Below, piece after piece: positions 32,234 to 41,873 of a DNA stretch of 64,000 nt. Position 1 is the first letter of the stretch. Every line of letters starts with the position of its first letter. Origin of the DNA: Paraniabella hibiscisoli (GTDB lineage: Bacteria; Bacteroidota; Bacteroidia; Chitinophagales; Chitinophagaceae); the NCBI RefSeq assembly GCF_022512515.1, contig NZ_JAKWBK010000003.1:676567-740566 (forward strand), read 5' to 3'. The notes under the pieces are model-generated. The model was not told where the DNA came from. It saw only the letters and a program-made list of their open reading frames with translations, and ran no database searches. The position numbers and the translations under genes were made by a program.

Positions 32234-33402
32234 TTATTTTACAATTAGTTTTTTCCCATCTATATTAAACAATATATCATTCGTTTTTAAAGATTTCAGG
32301 GCCTCGCTTAAAGGTACATTCCGGTTCATGATCATAAAGAACCGCTTGTTTTTTACCGATTGCTTACCCTCGTAAATAATGTCGATATCGTACCAAAGTG
32401 AAAATTCATTGAGTATGGTTTCCAATGTTGCATTTTCAAAATAGAATTTGCCATTTTTCCAGGCCATCACGGCATCCACATCCACATCATACTCCACGGC
32501 TATTGTTCCTGTGCCTAAAAGCGCCTGCTGCCCCGGAGAAAGTGACCTGGCTTTGTCTGCCCGAAGCTGACTGTTCTCCAGAGGCCATACTTTTACCTTT
32601 CCTTCCAGCAGGGTGGCTTTCACAACCGCTTGTTCAGGATAGGCCGTTACATTGAAATGCGTACCGAGTACTTCTATCATACCTTTATCGGCTACAGCAA
32701 CCCTGAAGGGCTTGGCATTTTTGGCTACTTCAAAATAAGCCTCTCCGGTTAAGCTCACTTTCCGTTCCCCGCCTTTAAACGCTACCGGGTAATTAAGAGA
32801 CGACCTGGCGTTTAACCAAACCCGGGTTCCATCAGACAGGGTTAGCTGATAATAGCCTCCCCGGGGGTTGACATGGTATTGTACAGCATTTTGTCGGAAG
32901 CCCCCTCATAAGCCAGATGCCCGTTTTTCAAAGAAATATTCACCTGGTCCTGGCTGGCAAGGTGTTGATTGGCACCGGCGCTATCCAGCAAGATGGTAGA
33001 GCCATCTGCCAATTGTAAAACCGCTTTATTGGAGCCGGGTTGTACATCGGCTACCGGCACCCGTTCTTGCCCGCTCTGGTTCATGTATACATATACCGAC
33101 GAAAAGATAAGCGCTACAAGTGCAGCTGCTACCGCTATTCTCTTACTGTTCTTAATGATAGTATATAGTATCGACCGGCGGTGTTGTATTTGCTCGCTGA
33201 TCTTTTGCCTCATATCGTTTCGTAAGGTATCCTTCTGCTCAACGGTTAAGGTATCTGTCACATTTTGATTACGGTCAAAATAGTGATAATACCTGTCTAA
33301 AAAAGCGCTTTCCTTTTCTGTAGCTTTTCCATACAGGTATCTTTGAATGATGAACCTGAGCTCATTTTGCAATATTTTACCTTGGGGCTTATTGATGGGC
33401 AC
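32234..33402 (-). CDS. FecR-family anti-sigma factor (frameshifted)
   Basis: About 389 residues after adding one C at the run near 32858-32862 (STPRGGYYQLTL). The N-terminal cytoplasmic helical part (about residues 1-85) is followed by a membrane helix (AVAAALVALIFSSVYVY), the periplasmic FecR domain (GSNKAVLQLADGSTILLD, LTGEAYFEVAKNAKPFRV, IEVLGTHFNVTAY) and a C-terminal DUF4974-like STN-fold region (NATLETILNEFSLWY). It relays the SusC signal to the sigma factor, whose gene ends 12 bp upstream. Confidence 0.92.
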
Positions 33403-33414
33403 TATAAGTTTGTT

Positions 33415-34056
33415 TTATAGTATGTATTGATTTTCACAAAAACTCCAAAAAAAGAAAAATAACGGGCGCTGTCCTATCAGGACAATGGCACCTGAGCCTG
33501 TAAAAAAAATGTAAACAGGGCGTAATTTCTCGTGAAGGCTATTGGTGGCGAGCCCCAGCTGATTTTGAACTGTTTTCTGCGAAATATGAAGGAGTTCTGA
33601 AATTTCCTTGGTTGATAAATTATCCCGGAAATGCAGGATAAAGATCTGTTTTCGTTTTTCGGGAAGGCTGTTTAGCCAGGCTTCTGCCAACTCGGCCAGC
33701 TCCTTTTCAATGACCTGGCTATCGGCCCCCACTGCAGTAATAGCCATAGTTTCAAACACTTCGAAAAAAGGAGTGTCGACCGGCTTTTTGGCAAGCAGCT
33801 TATACACTTTGTATTGTACCGCACTATTGATATAGGCCGGAAGGTTTTTTACATCGAGCTTGCTACGCCTTACCCATAGATCTGTAAATATGTCCTGTAC
33901 AGCATCCTTGCTTAGCTGCTCATCTTTTAAGCGTTTGTAAGCGGTATTATACCCCAGCTCCCAGTAGCGGTTCCATATCTCCTCGAAAGCGGAGTGATCT
34001 CCTTCAGAAAGGAGTTGCAGAAGGTCCCTGTCGTTATATGAAGATATCAATGACAA
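33415..34056 (-). CDS. ECF RNA polymerase sigma factor
   Basis: 213 residues. Region 2 at about residues 12-85 (HSAFEEIWNRYWELGYNTAY, DAVQDIFTDLWVRR); region 4 at about 125-180 (LNSLPEKRKQIFILHF, STKEISELLHISQKTVQ). It has the length and style of Bacteroidota sigma-70 factors paired with FecR and SusCD. The last ~25 residues are hydrophobic and unusual (FFFFWSF); a small frame error near the end is possible. It probably directs transcription of the whole 22.8-33.4 kb series. Confidence 0.9.
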   Translation of the reverse strand: MSLISSYNDRDLLQLLSEGDHSAFEEIWNRYWELGYNTAYKRLKDEQLSKDAVQDIFTDLWVRRSKLDVKNLPAYINSAVQYKVYKLLAKKPVDTPFFEVFETMAITAVGADSQVIEKELAELAEAWLNSLPEKRKQIFILHFRDNLSTKEISELLHISQKTVQNQLGLATNSLHEKLRPVYIFFTGSGAIVLIGQRPLFFFFWSFCENQYIL

Positions 34057-34075
34057 TAAGTTTCGGTAGTTACAA

Positions 34076-34083
34076 CAAAACTA
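34076..34083 (-). promoter_or_regulatory. Promoter -7 element TAGTTTTG of the ECF sigma operon
   Basis: Read on the minus strand, TAGTTTTG fits TAnnTTTG exactly and ends 19 bp before the sigma factor start codon, a normal leader length. Confidence 0.5.
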
Positions 34084-34123
34084 ACACTTTATGCTGCATA
34101 AAAAACTTCCTTTTATAATTAAA

Positions 34124-34138
34124 ATCCAAAATTATCTT
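34124..34138. promoter_or_regulatory. Single copy of the ATCCAAAATTAT element upstream of the ECF sigma promoter
   Basis: ATCCAAAATTATCTT shares its first 12 bases with the repeats at 56420-56530 before the DUF4143 ATPase gene. Here it lies about 40 bp upstream of the -7 element of the sigma operon. It may be a shared operator; a chance match in AT-rich DNA is possible. Confidence 0.3.
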
Positions 34139-34172
34139 GTACTCGTCGATTCTCTATATACATCCTTCATGA

Positions 34173-34597
34173 TTATCTATCCAACCGGCTTTCTTCTTTG
34201 AACAGGTTTTTGAGCTGAAGGGTGATCACCCGCCGCACCGGCCGCACAAACCATTTTACCCACTTTCCTTCGGAGGCCATGGCTTCCATATTTTCCAGTA
34301 CAGAAACTATTTCTATAATATATCATCAGGTATAGCATGCCATCGCCAAAAAAACCAGGCAAACTGACGGCCAAAGCCGTCGTGAGAAGCATATACAATA
34401 TTAAGAATAACAATACTTACTATCATACAGCCGCCGTACTGCGATAGTTTTATAATAGATTTTCTAAATCCACGCGAGGTTCGTCGTAATCCTTTAAGGG
34501 AGGCCCTGATTACTCCAAAGACTAAATCGAGTAAGTAAACTATTAGCAACCCTATCAGCAAACTGCCGCTGGGTAAGTATTGTATGAGGTTGTTCAT
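34173..34597 (-). CDS. Holin-like small membrane protein (frame errors)
   Basis: About 142 residues. It begins with membrane helices (LPSGSLLIGLLIVYLLDLVFG), a basic cytoplasmic stretch (RASLKGLRRTSRGFRKSIIK) and a second helix (GGCMIVSIVILNIVY), then a third hydrophobic segment that reads well only if two one-base errors near 34340-34390 are allowed. The C-terminus is charged (EIVSVLENMEAMASEGKW...FKEESRLDR). This layout and the ENMEAM-type motif match phage holin/toxin-secretion holins (PF05105-like). No lysin or phage genes are near, so it is an orphan, and its role is unknown. Confidence 0.55.
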
Positions 34598-34807
34598 GGG
34601 TTTTCTTTTTAGGGACTGAATAATGAGTGACGCCTGGTCAGTTATGAGTGATAAAAAGTTGGGGGAGTTGATGTAGGAAATGCGTCCTGTTCATCATGGC
34701 CTCAAAAGGGAAATGCGTTAACCTAAGGCTATTTTGTATAACCAACAACAGAGTGGATCTCGCTGAGATTTCTCCGCCCTTCATTTCGTTACGGGCGTTG
34801 AAGGAAG

Positions 34808-34836
34808 AAGGAGCAACCCCGGCCGGTTTGCTCCTT
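34808..34836 (-). terminator. Hairpin after the coiled-coil gene
   Basis: AAGGAGCAA-CC pairs with GG-TTTGCTCCTT (34808-34818 with 34825-34836), a strong G/C-containing stem 12 bp after the stop at 34848. No clear T-tract follows, so termination is likely but not certain. Confidence 0.5.
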
Positions 34837-34847
34837 CCTGTACCTCC

Positions 34848-35258
34848 CTACAATTCGGCCTTGCGTGCTTCTACAGCCTGTATAAACTCGGCTGCTTTAT
34901 CCACGCTGTAGTCTAAAAGATCCAGGTCAAATTCTTTGCCTGCATATTCCGGACGACCATAGTTACGCTCCCTGCGGTGCAATCGATGCAGGTTGTATTC
35001 TGCCGTAATCAACTTATCATCCAACTCTTCCCTTTCAGCCTCATTAGGACCGGAGGCCAGCCTTTCTTTGTAGTTGGCAATATCATTCTCCAGGTTGGCA
35101 ATCTGGCCGGCGATAGCCTCGGAGGTTTCCCCGTAGGATTCTTTTTGTCCGGCAAGGTTTACCTGGCGCCTCACCAGCGCTTTTTGCTTCTTTACAAAAT
35201 TGGCAATAGCAGCATCACATTCTGCTACCGTTGTAAATTTTTGAATTACTTCTAACAT
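34848..35258 (-). CDS. Coiled-coil protein of unknown function
   Basis: 136 residues, intact, rich in Lys, Glu and Ala. Two long heptad-type helices are visible (AIANFVKKQKALVRRQVNLA; IAGQIANLENDIANYKERL and EELDDKLITAEYNLHRLHRR), with a Pro-free spacer and a C-terminal AAEFIQAVEARKAEL helix. No signal peptide, so it is cytoplasmic. I do not recognise the family. It stands alone with its own terminator. Confidence 0.6.
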   Translation of the reverse strand: MLEVIQKFTTVAECDAAIANFVKKQKALVRRQVNLAGQKESYGETSEAIAGQIANLENDIANYKERLASGPNEAEREELDDKLITAEYNLHRLHRRERNYGRPEYAGKEFDLDLLDYSVDKAAEFIQAVEARKAEL

Positions 35259-35551
35259 AATATTTGTTTTTATGAAGCGACCGGCAACTACAAAATATTG
35301 GCCATTAGCCCGCGGTTACTGTTTGGTTAACTTCTGCCCGCACCGGCGGCTTCGGTTAATAATAACTCAAACCTACACCGCACTACCCTCCTTTACACGC
35401 CACCGCTACCGGTTTCAGGAACATTTAACAGTGAACTTTTAGCGCAAGCCCCAGCGTGCGTTCAATGCCAACTGCTGCAATACCGTACAACTGTTGAGTT
35501 GGAAAACAAGGATCTGTTGTTGTCCGGCATCACAAGTTTTTAAGCGCTTCT

Positions 35552-35967
35552 TCAATTGTGTTTGCATCTTCTTAAGTACTGATTTGGGGAAAACACCGCA
35601 TCAGGCTGCAGCATTAGATAGCGGACAAATAGTAGTTTTTCTTCCAGCTGAATTTTATCCTTATTCATCTTTTCCAGCAGCTGGCTATAGCGCAGCGCAT
35701 CAGCGGAAGCCTTTTGTATACAGGATTCCAGCAGTGTCTTGAATTTCTTAAAGTCGGGTAACTCTTTACTCAGCAAAGTGCTGGCGGACGTTCTTTCCTT
35801 TAAAAAAGCGCCCAAAAATCTTTCAAAAGCTGCAGCCGTATTTCAACTGTTGCTGTTAACCGGCGCCGGCCACTTTCATACATGCCCACTGCGCTTTTTG
35901 AAATGTCTAAAAGATCTGCCAGCTCTTCCTGGCTCAGATTAATGGTTTGCCTGAAAACATTTTTCAT
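35552..35967 (-). CDS. XRE-family helix-turn-helix regulator (frameshifted)
   Basis: About 138 residues when one T is added to the run near 35814-35818 (LKDFLGAFLKERT). Residues 1-50 form an HTH_3 domain (TINLSQEELADLLDISKSAV, then GMYESGRRRL, the typical recognition end). The rest is helical (KKFKTLLESCIQKASADALR, LEEKLLFVRYLML) and of unknown role. The ATG at 35967 is directly followed by MKNVFRQTINLSQ, a natural start. DNA-binding; targets are not evident. Confidence 0.72.
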
Positions 35968-36305
35968 AGTAGCTGTTTTGTAAGTAGGGTTATGCTTTGT
36001 GACCGGTTATCTGTGATCTGACCCTTCTGATCACAAAAACGGGCTCACCGTTTAAGATTTTATTGACGCGGCAATTTATTTCAACGCAGCAATGCTCATT
36101 CATAAATTTGTCTTAGTAAAATCATAAAATGACACTAAAAGCTGCCACTTCTACAAATCTTTTTATGACGACCGCTATTGCAACCATCCCAGCCATTCAG
36201 GATAATGTTAAAAGGAATATTCTTATTAACAAATTTCATGTAGCAGCATTCTTCCTATAATAAATCCTCTCTTATCTCACGCGGCAACAACTGTATTAAA
36301 ATAAC
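35968..36305. other. Non-coding divergent region
   Basis: Spacer between the XRE gene (minus) and the YjbQ gene (plus). It carries the -7 element at 36306-36313 at its right end. No other feature or gene is seen. Confidence 0.4.
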
Positions 36306-36313
36306 TACATTTG
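36306..36313 (+). promoter_or_regulatory. Promoter -7 element TACATTTG of the yjbQ-type gene
   Basis: Exact TAnnTTTG match 19 bp before the start codon at 36333. Confidence 0.55.
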
Positions 36314-36332
36314 ACACAAACTCTTCATCTAA

Positions 36333-36743
36333 ATGGCGCGGCAAATAGCATTTAGCTTACCCGAATTTTCGTATGGATTTCATATTGTTACTGACCTTGT
36401 ACTGGGTCAATTAGGAGCCTTGCCTGCAACAGGCATGGTACACTTGTTTATAAAGCATACATCCGCCGGGCTTACTATTAATGAAAATGCAGACCCCACG
36501 GTATTAAAAGACTTCAAAACCTTCTTTGCTGACTGGATCCCGGAGCGCTATGCAAAATTTGTGCACACCGATGAAGGTCCTGACGATATGCCCGCCCATA
36601 TTAAGGCTTCAGTAGTCGGGCATGCAGTTACCATTCCCATCACCAATCATCAATTAAACCTGGGCATCTGGCAGGGTATTTACTTATGCGAATTCAGGTA
36701 TCATGGCGGCAGACGAAAGCTCGTAGCAACCATCATTGATTAA
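36333..36743 (+). CDS. YjbQ/UPF0047 family protein (secondary thiamine-phosphate synthase-like)
   Basis: 136 residues, intact. It carries the family core HTSAGLTINENADPTVLKDF, the HTDEGPDDMPAHIKASVVG segment with its conserved His/Asp cluster, and a C-terminal GIWQGIYLCEFR followed by HGGRRKLV. Family members are small trimeric cytosolic proteins that can give weak thiamine-phosphate synthase activity; the physiological role is not settled. Length equals the family's usual ~135 residues. It is monocistronic. Confidence 0.9.
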   Translation: MARQIAFSLPEFSYGFHIVTDLVLGQLGALPATGMVHLFIKHTSAGLTINENADPTVLKDFKTFFADWIPERYAKFVHTDEGPDDMPAHIKASVVGHAVTIPITNHQLNLGIWQGIYLCEFRYHGGRRKLVATIID

Positions 36744-36835
36744 AAGATTTGACAATTCTTTGCCCTTAACTCTTTAAGAAAATCAAGCATGGACAACCAA
36801 CCTTATGGATAGTACAAGCGCATTGAATTGATTTT

Positions 36836-37894
36836 TTATTTACCGAGCGATGTATAATCTGCAGTCAGGTTTCCGAACACCTCCTTTGTATACAAGCTGC
36901 CGGTCTCACTTGTAGACTGTCCTGCCCATAAACTGGTGTATTCACTATCATCATTTTGCTGAGCCAACTTCCGCATGGCGGTTGTTAAACTATTCTGCAA
37001 AGGATATGGTGGTATCGTTATACCTGCCTGCTCAATATCCTGCATCAACTCATTCCGCAAGCCCCTGGCCCATCGCCCTGACAAAGCCCTGGTGAGAACC
37101 GTGTTTATATCCCCGGCCTCTTGTAGTTTGGTTTTATAAGAAGGTATGGCCAGGCTTTCATGAGTACCGATAAAAGCAGTACCTACCTGTATGCCATCAG
37201 CTCCCAGGTCAAAAGCAGCTTTGATAGTGGATGCGTTATTAATACCTCCTGCAGCAATACATGGAAGATCTACATATTTTCGAACCTGGGGCAATAAAGC
37301 AAATAACCCCACCTGAGGTAGTGGCTTATCTTTAATAAATGATCCACGATGTCCTCCGGCTTCAATTCCTTGTACGGAGATCATATCGATACCCTGCTTT
37401 TGTAAATACAAAGCCTCTTCTACACAGGTAGCCGTCCCTATTAAAATACATCCATTTTGTTGCAGCCTGTGAATGCTGTTGCTATCCAGGCAGCCAAAAG
37501 TGAAGCTAACGATATCGATATTTTCCTCCACTAAAATATCGATCTGATCCAAATGATTGTAAAACTTAAAACCTGTTAATTCTTCTATATCCAAATGATA
37601 TCCTCTTTTCTCTGCAAGCTTTAGAATTAGTTGGCGCATAGGTTCTAATTCATTCTCTGTATAATTAGGAATATCGTGCGCAAATAGGTTTACAGCAAAA
37701 GGTTTATTAGTAAGACTTTTTGTTTGACGAATTAATTGCCGCGTAGTTTCGGGTGATAAGCCTCCCACCGGCAAAGAACCCAATCCACCTTCAATAGACA
37801 CCGTAGCTGCCATCTCAGGTGTGGATACGCCTAGCATGGGCGCTTGTATGATGGGAAAAGCTATTGTTAAAATATCGGTTAAAGTTTTGCGCAC
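36836..37894 (-). CDS. Nitronate monooxygenase / 2-nitropropane dioxygenase-like flavoprotein
   Basis: 352 residues, intact. An FMN-binding TIM barrel: FPIIQAPMLGVSTPEMAATV at the start, a middle SVQGIEAGGHRGSF loop (conserved glycine-rich phosphate-binding segment and the active-site His), then AAGGINNASTIKAAFDLGADG with VGTAFIGTHES. It oxidises nitronates to carbonyl compounds and nitrite; many members are annotated by similarity only. It ends convergent with the YjbQ gene. Confidence 0.88.
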   Translation of the reverse strand: MRKTLTDILTIAFPIIQAPMLGVSTPEMAATVSIEGGLGSLPVGGLSPETTRQLIRQTKSLTNKPFAVNLFAHDIPNYTENELEPMRQLILKLAEKRGYHLDIEELTGFKFYNHLDQIDILVEENIDIVSFTFGCLDSNSIHRLQQNGCILIGTATCVEEALYLQKQGIDMISVQGIEAGGHRGSFIKDKPLPQVGLFALLPQVRKYVDLPCIAAGGINNASTIKAAFDLGADGIQVGTAFIGTHESLAIPSYKTKLQEAGDINTVLTRALSGRWARGLRNELMQDIEQAGITIPPYPLQNSLTTAMRKLAQQNDDSEYTSLWAGQSTSETGSLYTKEVFGNLTADYTSLGK

Positions 37895-38172
37895 ACATTT
37901 TTATTAAAGCGTGAATCTGCAATTTACCCAATATTATCGCATACCTAGTAGAATAAAAAATCGCACTCCTGTAACGCAAAGTTTAATGGGTGTGGCCTGG
38001 ATTGCGTTCGCTCCAATGATCTCCCAGCCTTACGGAAGGATGCTCTGATCATGCTGCCATAAACGCAAAAGAGTTGGGATATTTTGTATGGCAGTAAAAG
38101 AAATCCTCCGGTGTTCGCATTTACAGTATTTTACTTAAGTTTAAATTATGCTTTAAACAACCGCCCGTTAAT

Positions 38173-40156
38173 TTATTTCTGTTTTTTGAGGTGCATTACC
38201 TGACCACCCCCAGACGCTAATTTCAGGGTGAGCACATCCTTGGGACTTACGGTTTTGGTTTGCTTAATCAGATGATTAGGATGCTCATCTACATCATGCG
38301 CATCAGTATACCACTCCAGCGTATAAGTTCCTTCAGGTAAAAAATCTAAAGCCATATTTACGCTCCTTGCTTCTGTGTTATTTATTGTTCCTACATACCA
38401 GTCTGTATTTTTACGTCTCGCTACTGTTATATATTTCTCCAGTTCTCCATTTGGAACCACTGTCTCATCCCATGTTGTCGGAACTTTTTGTAAAAACTCA
38501 AAGCCGGGCTGTCCCTCGTATGCTTCCGGGTAATCGGCCACCATCTGCAAATAACTCTCGAAAACTACATACATGCCTAACATATGGCTCCGGGTTCCAA
38601 TCATTAACGGCCTGGTGTACTGCGTTTTAAAATTTTTTGCCGGTGTTGCTCTAAATCCTCCCAAATGATAGTCTGTTGCTCCCGCCAAAAGACGAGTAAA
38701 AGCAACATCCAGGTCATGATTAGGACTTAATCCTTCTTTCAACCACTTGTTATTCTCATAATTCAGCGCACCTTCCCGGGTGAACTCATTGGGATAGGTG
38801 CGATGTAGCCCTGTGGATTTATATGCACCGTGAAATTGAATAAACAATTGATGTTCGGCAGCTTTCTTTAAAATTTCTTCCTGTATATTGACCATTTCCT
38901 GATCGTCCCGCTCCAGAAAATCAACCATCATACCCTTAATGCCCCATTTCTGAAATTGAGAGAAGGCCTTCTCCAAATTGGGGTAAATGGCTTTCCAATG
39001 TACCCAAACATGAATATCAACGCCTTTTTTCTGAGCATAATTGCATATTTCCTGCATATTCAGGCTTGGTACAGGTTTAGTAACATCCGTGTTGGCCCCT
39101 ACAGTACCATAACCAGTTGCATCACTTTGATACCACGCAAAACCACCATAGCCGATTACCGAATGATAGTCCAATCCATTTCTTGCGCAGAAATCAATAT
39201 AATATTTGTTGGTTTCAAAATTGGCTCCCGGAGCAAAAGTTGTATCTGGGATAATATCACCATTCCACCAATGAAATGAAGTTTTACCGGGCTTTAACCA
39301 AGACCAGTCTTTTGTTTGAGGAGGATCACTTAGATTCGTTAGTATGTTGGATTCAATCAAAGTCCCTATACGATCACTTATCATCATCACTCTCCATGGT
39401 GTGTGGTGAGGAAGACTGGCTTTCACTTTTATTTCTGTTTGGCCCTGTAGGGGAGATAATTGACTTGTTAGTATACCATTATTCTTCATAAGGTACATTC
39501 GGCATAATTTCTCAGATTCGCTTCGGTAATTGCCATATATACTTTTTCGGGAAACTCAAATAAAGCCGGGAGGTCCATAAGCTCGCCCGTTTTAAGTTCA
39601 CTTAATTTACTTTTTTGATAAAGCCCCTCATGTGTATTATTATAATTAGCCCAATGGAGCGCACGAACTATGGGATCGCCGTAGACATTAAAAGTACTGC
39701 TTTCATTAGTTAATGTATAAGATGCCCAATTCTCCTGTTCTGGAAACTCATAGCGAAAAGCAAGCCCGTCATTAAATGCCCGAACTACGAAGTTGATTCG
39801 TCTTTTCCTTCCTTCCTTTTCTATCAGTGGGATACATACTTCCTTATACTGATTTCTTGCTGTTTTTACTTTTCCAACGACTAAATCATAATACTCATCC
39901 ACCTCTTTAAATCCGGGCTTGAGTAATTGAAGCGAGCTGCCAAAACTATCTTCTCCGCTGAAACCGAGACCTAGTTCCGAGTCGCCAATTATGGTTTTTC
40001 CCTTATAAATTATTTTATAGACCGGTGCTTTTTTGTGAGCTTAAATGAGAATTGGATCTTTCCATCGAAAGAGGTTAACTGAAGATGGTTCTGTGCCGAA
40101 ACGGGTAAAGTGACCGTCAACAAAATCAACAAAGGCAGCTTTCGAAAGATATTCAT
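38173..40156 (-). CDS. Glycoside hydrolase family 97 (two frameshifts)
   Basis: Secreted alpha-glycosidase, about 661 residues when one base is added near 40030 (A-run, KKAPVYKII) and near 39494 (CTLMKNNG). Signal peptide (LPLLILLTVTLPVSAQ); N-terminal beta-sandwich (DGKIQFSFKLTKK, NFVVRAFNDGLAFRYEFP); (beta/alpha)8 barrel with IDFCARNGLDYHSVIG, HVWVHWKAIYPNLEK and GIKGMMVDFLERDDQEMV; C-terminal domain ending QVMHLKKQK. The Asp in MVDF may be the nucleophile position of retaining GH97 members, which include alpha-galactosidases; this assignment is inference. The start ATG 40156 directly precedes the signal peptide. It stands alone, with no SusCD pair beside it. Confidence 0.9.
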
Positions 40157-40717
40157 AGTTTTAAAATAGTTTAACCTTAATTGTTTATTTACAATCCCGA
40201 TAATGATCAAATCAATGTTCTTGACTTTTACCCGATCTTTTCCAACAAGCATTGAATCTGTATAATAGGGATCAGTCTCCAACATATTAACAAGAGGCCA
40301 AGACTTTTAGATCTATTAAATTTGCTTAATCGTTTAAGTAGGCTTAAAGCTACGTTTTATTTTTATTTTCCAACTTAAATTACCGGTGGCTTTTGCAGAC
40401 AAGTCGGAGATTACACTTCTTTCGTTTTAATTTTCGGAAGTAAGGCTAACGTAGCCCCTGCTTAATGAAGATGAATTCAAAATATAGATTGTGTACATCA
40501 ACGACGCTGTTTATAATCCAGGTCGCATACCTGCTAATCAGCTACAGACTCATTAAGAGATAATAAGCTCACAGTTTTTTAGCCCTTAATTTCTTAGTTT
40601 TTTACTTTCATCACAGCAATAATTCCCTCAACAATAGAATTGGAAGAGATTTTCAGGCAAAGTAGCTGTGGGAGTTGTTTTCGATGAGAATAGTTTTTAT
40701 ATATTCATAATTTAGCC
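40157..40717. other. Non-coding region between GH97 and tRNA-Arg
   Basis: About 560 bp, AT-rich, with no supported gene. It should contain the GH97 promoter (left end) and leads into the tRNA promoter at 40718. Confidence 0.4.
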
Positions 40718-40725
40718 TACATTTG
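40718..40725 (+). promoter_or_regulatory. Promoter -7 element TACATTTG of tRNA-Arg
   Basis: Exact TAnnTTTG match, 14 bp before the first base of the tRNA. Confidence 0.6.
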
Positions 40726-40739
40726 CCGTCCAAAATATT

Positions 40740-40813
40740 GGTCCGGTAGCTCAGCTGGATAGAGCAACTGCCTTCTAAGCAGTAGGTCATTGGTTCGAAT
40801 CCAATCCGGATCA
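40740..40813 (+). tRNA. tRNA-Arg (anticodon TCT)
   Basis: Full cloverleaf by eye: acceptor GGTCCGG with CCGGATC (one G-T pair), D stem GCTC/GAGC, anticodon stem ACTGC/GCAGT around loop CTTCTAA (anticodon TCT), T arm ATTGG-TTCGAAT-CCAAT and discriminator A. No CCA is encoded. It has its own promoter and terminator. Confidence 0.96.
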
Positions 40814-40825
40814 CTTAAAATTCAG

Positions 40826-40853
40826 GCACTTACAGTAAAGTAGGTGCTTTTTT
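40826..40853 (+). terminator. Terminator of tRNA-Arg
   Basis: GCACTTAC (40826-40833) pairs with GTAGGTGC (40840-40847, one G-T pair), followed by six Ts. Confidence 0.85.
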
Positions 40854-40933
40854 ATTTGTTAGTTATTTGCCGCATTCCGAACACTTTGGAAAGGTTTAAA
40901 TACTGCTGACTGCTGCGGCGATGCATGGTCTTA

Positions 40934-41736
40934 TTATCCTAAATATTTCGCCATTTCTTCCTGGTAGCCCAATGCCTTATTACGGGCAGCTTCAGCAAAA
41001 TCGGCCCCACCCGAAGCAAAAATGATATCACGGCTTACGTTTACCAGCAACCCGCAGTCACTGTTCATAGCTTTCTCCGATATGTCTTTTAAGCTGCCGC
41101 CCTGTGCTCCAACCCCGGGAACCAGCAAAAAATGCCCGGGAATGATCTGGCGAATAGCCGTAAAAGAATCCGCCTGAGTGGCGCCTACCACGAACATAAT
41201 ATTTTCGTCAGAACCCCATTGCGAGACTGTTTTTAGTACTTTTTCATATAATAATCCCTCACCGCAAGGCTGAAGTTCAAAATCTGCAGCACCTTTATTG
41301 GAGGTCAATCCCAGCACAATGGCCCATTTACCATCATACTTCAAAAAGGGCTGTACGCTATCGCTACCCATGTAAGGCGCTACTGTAACCGAATCAAATG
41401 GTAAAGCCGAGAAAAAGCTTTGGCATATTGGTCGGAAGTGTTACCGATATCTCCCCTTTTCGCATCTGCAATTTTAAAGTGCCCGTTGCCGATATATTCA
41501 ACCGTATCCTGCATGGTTTGCCAGCCAGCCACGCCCTGCGCTTCATAAAAAGCTGTATTAATCTTATAGGACACACACAGATCGCGGGTGGCATCAATAA
41601 TAGCTTTATTAAACTCCAATACGCCGTCCGGCTTACCCTTCAGGTGTTCCGGTATTTTGGTAATATCCGTATCCAAACCCACGCAGAGGTAAGATCTTCT
41701 GTCTTTAATTAATTGTACCAGTTCTGCCCTTGTCAT
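40934..41736 (-). CDS. pyrF: Orotidine 5'-phosphate decarboxylase (frameshifted)
   Basis: Decarboxylates OMP to UMP, the last step of de novo pyrimidine synthesis (cytosol). About 267 residues of the longer type-2 form, after adding one T at the run near 41413-41417 (AFFSALPFDSV). Marks: YLCVGLDTDI at the start, the catalytic stretch FKIADAKRGDIGNT with the Asp-Lys-Asp triad, YMGSDSVQPFL, MFVVGATQ, and PGVGAQGGSL for phosphate binding. An essential enzyme in two frames argues for a sequencing error here. Confidence 0.94.
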
Positions 41737-41778
41737 CTTTATTATAATGCTTTATTTTTTTATCCAGCCCTTTAAGAT

Positions 41779-41868
41779 TCAACCTTTTCAACTAGTCAAC
41801 TAATCAACTTGTCAACTACTTAACCAACCAGTCAACCTATCAACTAATCAACCAGTCAACTAACCCAC
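41779..41868. repeat. Degenerate short tandem repeat, unit about TCAACTAA
   Basis: About ten imperfect copies of a 7-11 bp unit (TCAACTAG, TCAACTAA, TCAACTTG, TCAACCAG and so on) fill the gap between sdaA (stop at 41874) and the pyrF start at 41736. Low-complexity repeat of unknown role; it could be prone to length change. Confidence 0.75.
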
Positions 41869-41873
41869 CAACC

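Noticed and set aside
36836..37894. Enoyl-ACP reductase FabK for the NPD-type gene
   Set aside because: FabK is of the same fold, but the length and the IEAGGHRG loop alone fit nitronate monooxygenase equally or better, with no fab neighbours.
38000..38130. RNA-like inverted repeat CTGCCATA...TATGGCAG near 38072-38104
   Set aside because: Only 8 bp of stem with a 25-nt loop, no T-tract and no tRNA or riboswitch hallmarks; not supported as an RNA gene.
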